Shown here piece by piece: positions 6,478 to 13,731 of a stretch of 27,830 bases of DNA. Source of the stretch: Flavobacteriales bacterium UBA1958 (GTDB lineage Bacteria > Bacteroidota > Bacteroidia > Flavobacteriales_D > Sanyastnellaceae); NCBI GenBank assembly GCA_002336675.1, contig DDEI01000102.1, positions 1 through 27,830 on the forward strand, in the 5' to 3' direction. The notes under the pieces are model-generated. The model did no database searches, was not told where the DNA came from, and saw nothing but the letters and a program-made list of their open reading frames with translations. The translations under genes and the position numbers were made by a program. Numbering within the stretch: position 1 is the first letter of the stretch; each line of letters starts with the position of its first letter.

Positions 6478-9096
6478 TTAAAAATCGTCATCACCTTCAT
6501 CTTCTGAAGGAGCATTGTTAATGATCTTTGAGGGTGTTTTGTCGTTCATGGGTGACTCATCCTCTTCATCTTTAGGCGTATCTTTCCATTCTAGAGTAAC
6601 GTTGGATTTTTGGTCTTGTTGTGGAGAGACAGAATCATTGATGGCTGATACTGTGTTTTTTAAAAACTCATCTTTAATTAGGGATTTTATTTTGACTTTC
6701 TCTTGTTGTCTTCTCTCTTGTCTCTGCTCTTTAATCGCTAGTCTGTCGTAGCCAAATTCCGGGTTGGCCGTAGTTCCGTCCACGGAAATAAAGATGTACT
6801 TAGAGAATCCTTTTTCATCTTCTGCTAGCCCTTCTCGTTTAGATAAGTCTGCTATATCAAACCCTATGGAATAGGCTATCTGGTTATTAAATTTATGGGA
6901 ACCTTCCGCTTTAATATTTAGCACATCAGAATAAACAGTCATCTTGGGAACGTGAACCGTTTCATTCTTGATTATTATTGTATTGTTCAATTCAGAGAAC
7001 TTTACATGCTTCAGCCTTTTAGATAAAGAATTCACATTGGTCACAGCCGAGACCACTTTTTTTTCTGCTAGAAAGTCACCCATTTCTATTAGAGAAGTTT
7101 GACCTATTAGCTCTCCGTTTTTGAGTGTTAACTCAGCCTCGGCTAGGATACTTTTTTGGTCTATTTTCATCTTCTCACTCATAGAAGCAGAAAAAGTAAA
7201 GTTACTGGCTGTGTTTCCTTTTAGGTGCCTGTCTGTAATAAACCCTTGCCCAAAATTCTCAAAGCTCGCGAACAGCTGACTGATATTTATATCTTTAAGA
7301 GCGCCTAAACTTTCTATTAAGAAACCGCCATCTTTTTTCTGAGTAAAGGAGAGTGAAGCGTTAAGAGACCCCTCAGAAGTTTTCATTTTGAGAGGAGTAA
7401 TTTTCAGTTTGTTTGTATTAAGAGATACCGTAGCGCTAATCTCTGATGCGATGAACTCTCTGAAAAATAGTTGTTTAACGTCTGTGTTTAAAGAGATCAC
7501 AAGATCACTAGGCAAGCTAAAATTATAAGAACCCTCAGTTTTAGGGCCACTACTCAGAAGGGAGTTTAAATCAAGATAGGCACATGCTAAATTTGCATTT
7601 ATAGCGAGTTTTTGCCCTTTCACTAGCACGTAGGACAATATATCATAAAACTCTCCACTGAATTTGAAATCGCTTTGGTCTAACGTGGCAGTGAGATTAG
7701 GGACATATGCGTTTCCATCCTTAAGAGTAAGACTTCCGTTAATTTCAGTTAGAAGATGTGGGTTCTTACTAAGCTTAATGCTCGCTTGGGAAATTTGGCA
7801 CGTTCCAGAGACATAGGCGTTATTAATACTGCTTGCCGAAGGCTTCCAGGACTCCCCAAAAGAGCCTTTGTAGTTTAATGATATTTCCGCTAATCCACTC
7901 ATGGATTCTATTTCGGGTAAATTAAAAAACGCGGAAAAAGCATCTAACTGAATCTTTCCAGTAATAGAGCTATTGATGAATGGATTACTAAGCCTGCTGA
8001 TTTGTCCAGAAGCGTTAAAATCACCGGACCCTAGCTTACAGGAGAGGTTGTCAAATAGGAGCAGATCTTCCCTTCCTTCAGATAATTTATAGGTTCCAGA
8101 GGTAGAGATGTTTTTTAGTTCTATTCCAGTAGAAGAGTTGGTGATGTTCCCGTTGGAGAGTTTGAACGATGCTTCAACAGAGGGGAATTTCTTAGAAGAG
8201 ACCTTTCCGGTAATGGCGATAACGCTTTGAAACTCCCCTCTAGATTGGAAAGAAGAAAGTTTCTGCTGAATAAAGGAGGGTAGATTTTTTATTACTGCTG
8301 ATAAATCTGCTTTTTTACTTTTGGCTATTAGATCTATTTTTGACTCATATTCGTCTATATCGATTGTTCCATTGATGTTTAAAGGAAGCTCGTTCACACT
8401 TAAATCACACCCTTTAAAAGTGTATAAATCTTCTTTTAAATCTATTTCTATATTTACCGTTCCTGAAACTAATTTTTTGCTTAAATAGTTTCCCCCATCT
8501 ACTTTTAAATAACTAACATCGCTTATTAGATCTCCGCTTAAAAGGATAAACTGAGAACCGATTTCCCCATTTATTTGACTGTTTTTAGCCAAAATTTCGA
8601 ACTCCACTTTTGACTGCTTATCATCTAGAGTGATGAAAGTGTTTTTTAAATTGGCCGCACTTAGGTTTACTCTAAAGTCCTTAGAGTCACCCTCAGATTC
8701 TTTCCAGAAGTGATAATTATCTTCCCCAGATGCCATTTTTTTTAAGTGAATAGCTGAGTTTTCTATAGTAACTTCTTTTATCTCATAGCTCCCAGAGACA
8801 AAGTCAGAGACATTAAAGTTTAAATAGATATTCTCTGCATAAATCAGGGTATCCTTCTCATCGAACGTTTCTTGAACTATTACATCAGTAAATTGAAGAG
8901 AGGCGTAAGGAAACTGACTCCAAAGGGTAAGACTTACCTCTTTAACTTTAATGTCTGTTTTCAGCTGTTTAGAGATTTCTGTAATAGCATAATTCTTGAT
9001 CTCCTCTTCAAATAAGTGCACAATCAATATTCCTGCAAGTGACAACAAGAATGTTATAGCAAGAATAATTAAGAAAAGTTTTTTAATAGCCTTCAT
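6478..9096 (-). CDS. AsmA-family envelope protein
   Basis: This 872-residue protein has a single N-terminal membrane helix (residues about 7-28) followed by a long periplasmic region of repeated beta strands, the pattern of AsmA/TamB-like bridge proteins that form hydrophobic grooves for lipid movement between membranes. The start of the AsmA region is typical: LKTDIKVKEVSLTLWSQFP, followed by strands with alternating hydrophobic residues. A second typical block is GNTASNFTFSASMSEKMKID and the strands after it. The last ~75 residues differ: a basic, Gln/Arg-rich segment (KEQRQERRQQEKVKIK) and then an acidic tail ending in GDDDF, probably unstructured. The role in this organism is inferred as envelope lipid homeostasis. 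The mlaEF pair elsewhere in the window would fit that theme, but no direct link is shown. Confidence 0.88.
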   Translation of the reverse strand: MKAIKKLFLIILAITFLLSLAGILIVHLFEEEIKNYAITEISKQLKTDIKVKEVSLTLWSQFPYASLQFTDVIVQETFDEKDTLIYAENIYLNFNVSDFVSGSYEIKEVTIENSAIHLKKMASGEDNYHFWKESEGDSKDFRVNLSAANLKNTFITLDDKQSKVEFEILAKNSQINGEIGSQFILLSGDLISDVSYLKVDGGNYLSKKLVSGTVNIEIDLKEDLYTFKGCDLSVNELPLNINGTIDIDEYESKIDLIAKSKKADLSAVIKNLPSFIQQKLSSFQSRGEFQSVIAITGKVSSKKFPSVEASFKLSNGNITNSSTGIELKNISTSGTYKLSEGREDLLLFDNLSCKLGSGDFNASGQISRLSNPFINSSITGKIQLDAFSAFFNLPEIESMSGLAEISLNYKGSFGESWKPSASSINNAYVSGTCQISQASIKLSKNPHLLTEINGSLTLKDGNAYVPNLTATLDQSDFKFSGEFYDILSYVLVKGQKLAINANLACAYLDLNSLLSSGPKTEGSYNFSLPSDLVISLNTDVKQLFFREFIASEISATVSLNTNKLKITPLKMKTSEGSLNASLSFTQKKDGGFLIESLGALKDINISQLFASFENFGQGFITDRHLKGNTASNFTFSASMSEKMKIDQKSILAEAELTLKNGELIGQTSLIEMGDFLAEKKVVSAVTNVNSLSKRLKHVKFSELNNTIIIKNETVHVPKMTVYSDVLNIKAEGSHKFNNQIAYSIGFDIADLSKREGLAEDEKGFSKYIFISVDGTTANPEFGYDRLAIKEQRQERRQQEKVKIKSLIKDEFLKNTVSAINDSVSPQQDQKSNVTLEWKDTPKDEEDESPMNDKTPSKIINNAPSEDEGDDDF

Positions 9097-9189
9097 TTAA
9101 AGAGAATGGTGCACATACCAAACCAAGAAAAGTAATTTAAAATTGTGTCTACATTCTCTAAATAAGTCAGGCAGGCTAACAAACAGATG

Positions 9190-10476
9190 TTAGTTCATAG
9201 CATTCTCTATCTCATCAGCTAAAAGAGGGATGGAACCCATTAAGTCTGTAAAACCATCTTTATGAATTACTATATCATTTTCTAGTCTAATTCCCAAACC
9301 TTCTTCTCTGATATAAATACCAGGCTCTACAGTAAACACATTATTTTCTTGAACTGGTTTGTGGTAGTGTCCGTAATCATGAACATCCAGACCTATATGA
9401 TGGCTAGTTCCATGCATAAAGTATTTTTTATAAGCCGGCATGGCGGGGTTCTGCTTATCTATATCATGTTGGTCTATTAATCCTAATGACCTTAATTCAG
9501 ACTGCATCATTAAACCTACCTCTTTATGATACTCATCTATTAGAATCCCGGGGTTTAAAATTCCCATAGCCCCTTTCATTACAGAGAGAACAGAATTATA
9601 AACATCTTTTTGTCTTTGTGTGAATTTACCGTTTACAGGAACGCTTCTAGTAAGGTCTGAGGCGTAGTTCCCGTATTCTGCACCTATGTCCATTAATATT
9701 ACATCACCATCTTTGCATTCCTGGTCATTTTCTACATAATGAAGCACACACGCACTAGCTCCACTAGCTATAATTGGAGTATAAGCGAAACCTCTAGATC
9801 CGTTTTTAAGAAACTCATGACTTAATTCAGCCTCTATTTCATACTCTAAAACCCCCGGTTTAATGAATTTTAAAATTCTCTCTATACCGCTTTTAGTGAT
9901 ATTACATGCACGTTGTAATTGGTCAATTTCTTCTCTTTCCTTCACGCTTCTTAAATCATGCATAATAGGAGCCAGCCGCTTATGAGGATGACCAGGGTAG
10001 TCATTTTTTAGTTTTTTAATAAAACGAGCATCCCTCGTCTCCACCTCCACATGAGCTCTAAGATGTTCGTTCGTGTTTACATACACAGTTTCACTCTGTG
10101 CCATGAGCTTGTTAAACACAGAATTAAACTGACTAAGCCACATTACCGTTTTTACACCAGAGACTTCGCTGGCTTGCTTTTTATTTAGTTTAGCTCCTTC
10201 CCAAATAGCTACTTCTTCATTCGTCTCTTTAACAAATAATATTTCTTTCCAAGTCTCACGAGAAGCCTGGGGACAAATAAGTAGAATAGTTTCCTCTTGG
10301 TCTACTCCAGACATATAGAATAAGTCAGTGTTTTGTACCAAAGGGAGATGACCATCCGCATTAGTAGGAAGCACATCATTAGAATTAAAAACAGCTAAGG
10401 CATTACTATCTAAGCACTTTGATAGCTTAGCTCTATTTCTAATGTATAGGTCTTTTGAGAGTTGAGTGTATTTCAT
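9190..10476 (-). CDS. pepP: Aminopeptidase P (Xaa-Pro aminopeptidase), M24B family
   Basis: The enzyme removes an N-terminal residue that precedes proline, using two metal ions (usually Mn). The 428 residues contain the N-terminal domain (1-170) and the pita-bread catalytic domain. By comparison with E. coli aminopeptidase P the metal ligands are Asp263 and Asp274 (MDIGAEYGNYASDLTRSVPV), His359 (MHGTSHHIGLDVHD), Glu384 (FTVEPGIYI) and Glu399 (GIRLENDIVI). The substrate-site His355, His366 and Arg397 are also present. There is no signal peptide, so it should be cytoplasmic. The ATG at 10476 gives MKYTQLSKDLYIRNRAKL, a normal family start. It is divergent from the RidA-family gene across a 312-base gap, and it runs toward the AsmA gene after a 93-base gap. 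Nothing looks damaged. Confidence 0.96.
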   Translation of the reverse strand: MKYTQLSKDLYIRNRAKLSKCLDSNALAVFNSNDVLPTNADGHLPLVQNTDLFYMSGVDQEETILLICPQASRETWKEILFVKETNEEVAIWEGAKLNKKQASEVSGVKTVMWLSQFNSVFNKLMAQSETVYVNTNEHLRAHVEVETRDARFIKKLKNDYPGHPHKRLAPIMHDLRSVKEREEIDQLQRACNITKSGIERILKFIKPGVLEYEIEAELSHEFLKNGSRGFAYTPIIASGASACVLHYVENDQECKDGDVILMDIGAEYGNYASDLTRSVPVNGKFTQRQKDVYNSVLSVMKGAMGILNPGILIDEYHKEVGLMMQSELRSLGLIDQHDIDKQNPAMPAYKKYFMHGTSHHIGLDVHDYGHYHKPVQENNVFTVEPGIYIREEGLGIRLENDIVIHKDGFTDLMGSIPLLADEIENAMN

Positions 10477-10788
10477 GAGGCTTTTCTTACATAGTTGCTG
10501 CGCAAAGAAACAAATACATACTTAAATCACAGCCATGAACATGATTTAATAAATCTGAAATAGAGACTTTTATAAATAAAACGTTGATTATTCGATTTTC
10601 ATCCCATTGTGGAAAAATCAGCCAAAACTGGTATCGAACCATGTTTGAAAGCTCATAAACCATTTTATGGCTTTTTTCATAATAAAATTATTGGTTCACT
10701 GTTAAAGTTGAGCGGAAGTAATAGTGATATTTGTAGTTCACTTCTGACTTTACAAACAGAAGAAGTTAAAAACCTCAAAACACATTGC
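10477..10788. other. 312-base divergent intergenic region between pepP and the RidA-family gene
   Basis: A frame continuous with the RidA-family gene stays open upstream to a GTG at 10609, but the added 60 residues resemble nothing in that family and I treat them as untranslated. I found only imperfect -7 matches: TTTCTTTG on the minus strand near 10495-10502 before pepP, and GATATTTG on the plus strand near 10721-10728 before the RidA-family gene. No tRNA, terminator or large repeat is visible. Confidence 0.4.
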
Positions 10789-11211
10789 ATGTCTGTTATA
10801 AATAGTAACGAGGCTCCAAAAGCGGTAGGGGCATACCCCCACGCTAGAAAAGTAGGAAATCTCTTATTTCTTTCAGGAGTAGGGCCTAGAACAGCTGGTT
10901 CTGACAAGAATGATTCGGGAGTGCCAGGATTAAAGTTGGACCATAATGGGAATCAACTGGAGTTTGATTTTGAAGCACAAGTACACGCAGTCTTTGATAA
11001 TGTAAAGAAAGTACTAGAATCTTCTGGAAGTAGTTGGGATAATTTGGTTGATGTCACGGTGTTTTTAGTGAATATGAAAAGAGACTTTCATACGTTCAAT
11101 AGAATCTATGCCGAATATTTTCAAAACAACCAACCTTGTAGAACTACCTTAGAGATCAACTCTCTTCCAACTCCCATAGCTATTGAATTAAAATGTATGG
11201 CTACGGTGTAA
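10789..11211 (+). CDS. RidA-family protein, 2-aminomuconate deaminase-like
   Basis: RidA-family proteins hydrolyse reactive imine or enamine intermediates, or carry out related deaminations, as cytoplasmic trimers. The 140-residue product from the ATG at 10789 shows APKAVGAYPHARKVGNLLFL, LSGVGPR, an aQ..avf.NV helix, VDVTVFLVNM and the C-terminal PTPIAIELKCMA. The carboxylate-binding Arg is present at Arg118 (PCRTTLEI) and the conserved Glu at Glu133. The GAYPHAR start and the VFLVNMKRDFHTFNRIYAEYF stretch look closer to the 2-aminomuconate deaminase group (tryptophan/kynurenine breakdown) than to housekeeping RidA. No kynurenine-pathway gene is in view, so the substrate is uncertain. The start was chosen because the family begins here; an upstream GTG extension is rejected. 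Confidence 0.85.
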   Translation: MSVINSNEAPKAVGAYPHARKVGNLLFLSGVGPRTAGSDKNDSGVPGLKLDHNGNQLEFDFEAQVHAVFDNVKKVLESSGSSWDNLVDVTVFLVNMKRDFHTFNRIYAEYFQNNQPCRTTLEINSLPTPIAIELKCMATV

Positions 11212-11375
11212 AAAGCGGGTTAACAACTGAAGTGTAGGTTAGATATTAGGACTGTTAAAGGATTTCATTAAGTCTCATTCGATAAATGAATAAATTGAAG
11301 CCGTTTAACCTTGAGGCGTTGTCTTATTAGCGGGAATAATTAATTTCTGGCACAAGCTTTGAGTTCGTCTGCAGT

Positions 11376-12185
11376 ATGAAAGAAAGAGCACTTATATTAA
11401 TTGCGATTATCACCGGAGGCATAGGCTCCGGTTTTGGACTAGTTCCTTTAGACATTGCAACGCACATTAGCCTACCGGAAACGACTAACTCAGCTTTCAA
11501 GCCTGGAGAAAAACTCACTTATAAAGTTCACTACGGAATAATAGACGCTGGTGAGGCTGTACTGGAAATTAAAAGCAGTCCTTATACGTTCGAAAATAGA
11601 GAGGCCTACTATGCAGTAGGCACTGGCAGAAGTTTAGGAGCATTCGATATATTTTTTAAAGTGAGAGATAAATATGAAACGTACATTGATAGAAAGGGCG
11701 TGTTCCCTTGGTATTTTAAAAGAAGAGTAGATGAAGGCGGACACAAAATAAGTCAGGACTACACATTCGATCAATTGGCAGGGGAGGTTTTCACGCAAAA
11801 AGAGGAGACACATAAGGTCCCAATGGGCGTTCAAGACATGGTTTCGGCTTTCTATTTTGCAAGAACATTCGATTTTTCTGACATTCAAAAAGGAGATGTT
11901 TTTGAAATTCCAACATTCGTAGATGACGAATTATTTAACCTCAGAATTAAATTCCAGGGGAGGGAAACGATTAAGATTAGAGACGGAAAATTCAAAGCCA
12001 TGAAGTTTGTCCCTGTAGTGCAGGAGGGAAGAATCTGGAAAGATGAGAATGACCTGAACGTATGGATCTCTGATGATGACAATAAAATTCCACTTTTGGC
12101 TCAGACTAAGATCCTCTTCGGGAGCATAAAAATGGAGCTAACTGAATATTCAGGACTTACGCATGAAATTTCTAAGGTTCGATAA
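11376..12185 (+). CDS. DUF3108 exported protein
   Basis: The 269-residue product begins with a hydrophobic stretch (residues 4-25) that should act as a signal peptide, followed by an exported domain matching the DUF3108 family: AFKPGEKLTYKVHYGIIDAG near residue 44, then EAYYAVGTGRSLGAFD, a DKYETYID strand and FPWYFKRRVDEGG. The family is widespread in Bacteroidota and Proteobacteria and is thought to be a periplasmic beta-barrel-like domain. No enzymatic role is established. It follows the RidA-family gene by 164 bases and is closed by a strong terminator, so it ends a transcription unit. The ATG at 11376 lacks a convincing promoter at standard spacing. Confidence 0.87.
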   Translation: MKERALILIAIITGGIGSGFGLVPLDIATHISLPETTNSAFKPGEKLTYKVHYGIIDAGEAVLEIKSSPYTFENREAYYAVGTGRSLGAFDIFFKVRDKYETYIDRKGVFPWYFKRRVDEGGHKISQDYTFDQLAGEVFTQKEETHKVPMGVQDMVSAFYFARTFDFSDIQKGDVFEIPTFVDDELFNLRIKFQGRETIKIRDGKFKAMKFVPVVQEGRIWKDENDLNVWISDDDNKIPLLAQTKILFGSIKMELTEYSGLTHEISKVR

Positions 12186-12207
12186 CTCCTTGACTTTTAA
12201 ATGATAG

Positions 12208-12235
12208 AAGCCGTTATCTGTAGGACGGCTTTTTT
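12208..12235 (+). terminator. Rho-independent terminator after the DUF3108 gene
   Basis: AAGCCGT at 12208-12214 pairs perfectly with ACGGCTT at 12225-12231 across a ten-base loop, and the 3' arm runs straight into six T residues. It begins 22 bases after the stop codon and is the clearest intrinsic terminator in the window. Confidence 0.85.
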
Positions 12236-12492
12236 GTGTTAATAACCTAAGTTCAAAACTAAACTTAAAGCGGCGAATTCTCTATGGGCTTTGAAAAAGT
12301 AATCTATATCTTAGCTTTAAGAAGTTTTCTTTTCGGAACATAAAGAAACACCCTTCTCTTTTGCATCTGCGGTGATGCAGCAGTAGGGAAACGAATAGTT
12401 ATGGAATGAAACTAAGATTTGGTAAAGGCGGGCGTAAAATAAATAGAACATACCGCCTCAAAGTGTAATAAAACTCAATTTGAAGAAGCTGA
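12236..12492 (+). other. Long leader region before the M23 peptidase gene
   Basis: With the terminator this gap has no gene for 307 bases. It holds two inverted repeats: TGCATC and GATGCA around a six-base loop (12362-12379), and AGGCGG and CCGCCT about 23 bases apart near 12427-12462. The first lies in a C/G-richer patch than the surroundings. An imperfect -7 element (TCAATTTG) is close to the start codon. I do not recognise a known riboswitch class here. Confidence 0.35.
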
Positions 12493-13731
12493 ATGAAAAA
12501 AGTACAAACTCTATCTCTATTAGCTGCGTGCGCAGTGGGAATAGCCGCATTGGTTTTAAACACTAGTAAGACTGCAGAAGAGACATCTGTGAGCAAAGAA
12601 CCGTTAGCTGTAAAAACCTTGACATGTCAGCACATGGTTTGCAATATAGAAGCCTGTGACTATGAAGTAGAAGAAGGTGTAATTCCTAACAACTCATTTC
12701 TAAGCACGATCCTCCAGGGTTATGGAGTGGCCTATAAAACGATATTAAATTTAGTGGAGAAGTCCAAAGGAGTTTTTGATGTTACTAAAATTAGATCTAA
12801 TCAGCCTTACTATGTATTGAAGAATAAGGAAAACCAAGAGATAGATTATTTCATTTACAAGCAGAATATCACAGATTTTATTGTTTTCGATATGGCTAAA
12901 AAGGGGACCAAGGTGTACTCTTATGAAAGGCCAGTGGTAATAAATGAGAAGGGAGGTTCAGGAGTAATCGTAAGCTCTCTCTATGAAGCGGTGGAAGAGT
13001 CAGGAATGACCTCTTCTATGGCTATTGAACTAGCGGGTGTTTTTGCGTGGCAAATAGATTTTACTAGAGTTCAACCAGGGGACAAGTTCAAAGTTTTATA
13101 TGAGGAAAAGATTTGTGAAGGAGAGTTGATAGGCACGGGAAACGTTCAGTGCGCTATTCTCACGAACAGCGGGAAAGAGTTTCATGCATACTTATATAAT
13201 GGCGGATATTATGATGAAAACGGCAAACCGCTAGAGAGTATGTTCTTAAAATCTCCAGTAGAGTTCAGTAGAATAAGCAGTAGGTACAACAAAAGAAGAA
13301 GACACCCGATTAAAAAACGGATTATACCTCATTTAGGAACTGATTACGCAGCACCAAAAGGAACCCCAATTATAGCTGTGGCAGACGGTGTAGTAACTAA
13401 ATCTTCATACACAGGAGGAAATGGGAAATATGTGAAATTAAAGCATAGTTCTATTTATGAGACGCAATACTTGCACATGAGCAAAAGAGGCGTAAAAGTG
13501 GGCGAACACGTGAAACAGGGAGAGGTTATAGGATATGTAGGTAGCACAGGGTTAGCTACTGGCCCGCATGTCTGTTTTAGGTTCTGGAAAAACGGAGTTC
13601 AAGTAAATCATTTAAGGCAAGACCTACCTGCAGCTGATCCGCTAGACGAAGCTACATTAAGCTTATTTCATCTAGAGCGGAAAGACCTCAGAAATAGACT
13701 AGAAAAAACAGCTTTTTCTCCAGCAGTCTAA
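12493..13731 (+). CDS. Exported M23-family (LytM-type) peptidase, probable peptidoglycan hydrolase
   Basis: The 412 residues begin with a signal peptide (MKKVQTLSLLAACAVGIAAL), then a middle region that looks like the OapA/LysM-like substrate-binding part of MepM-type enzymes, then the M23 domain from about residue 265. M23 enzymes cut peptide cross-links using one zinc. The ligands His280 and Asp284 (HLGTDYAAP) and catalytic His328 (QYLHMSK) are in place. The usual HxH motif reads GPHVCFRF: His359 is kept, but the position that normally gives the third zinc ligand is Cys361. I recall this HVC form in other Bacteroidota homologues, where Cys may ligate zinc. The gene ends 4 bases inside the convergent PurF-like gene. 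Its long structured leader suggests some regulation. Confidence 0.9.
   Translation: MKKVQTLSLLAACAVGIAALVLNTSKTAEETSVSKEPLAVKTLTCQHMVCNIEACDYEVEEGVIPNNSFLSTILQGYGVAYKTILNLVEKSKGVFDVTKIRSNQPYYVLKNKENQEIDYFIYKQNITDFIVFDMAKKGTKVYSYERPVVINEKGGSGVIVSSLYEAVEESGMTSSMAIELAGVFAWQIDFTRVQPGDKFKVLYEEKICEGELIGTGNVQCAILTNSGKEFHAYLYNGGYYDENGKPLESMFLKSPVEFSRISSRYNKRRRHPIKKRIIPHLGTDYAAPKGTPIIAVADGVVTKSSYTGGNGKYVKLKHSSIYETQYLHMSKRGVKVGEHVKQGEVIGYVGSTGLATGPHVCFRFWKNGVQVNHLRQDLPAADPLDEATLSLFHLERKDLRNRLEKTAFSPAV

Noticed and set aside
10620..10645. Minus-strand GGTTCGATACC resembling a tRNA T-arm
   Set aside because: The stem does not pair fully and no acceptor stem, anticodon arm or D-arm can be assembled around it.
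10609..10788. A 60-codon GTG-started extension of the RidA-family gene
   Set aside because: RidA-family proteins begin where the ATG at 10789 begins, and the added segment has no recognisable domain or signal peptide.
12284..12343. A 19-codon ATG frame in the leader of the M23 gene
   Set aside because: It is too short to judge, and no ribosome binding site or promoter element supports it.
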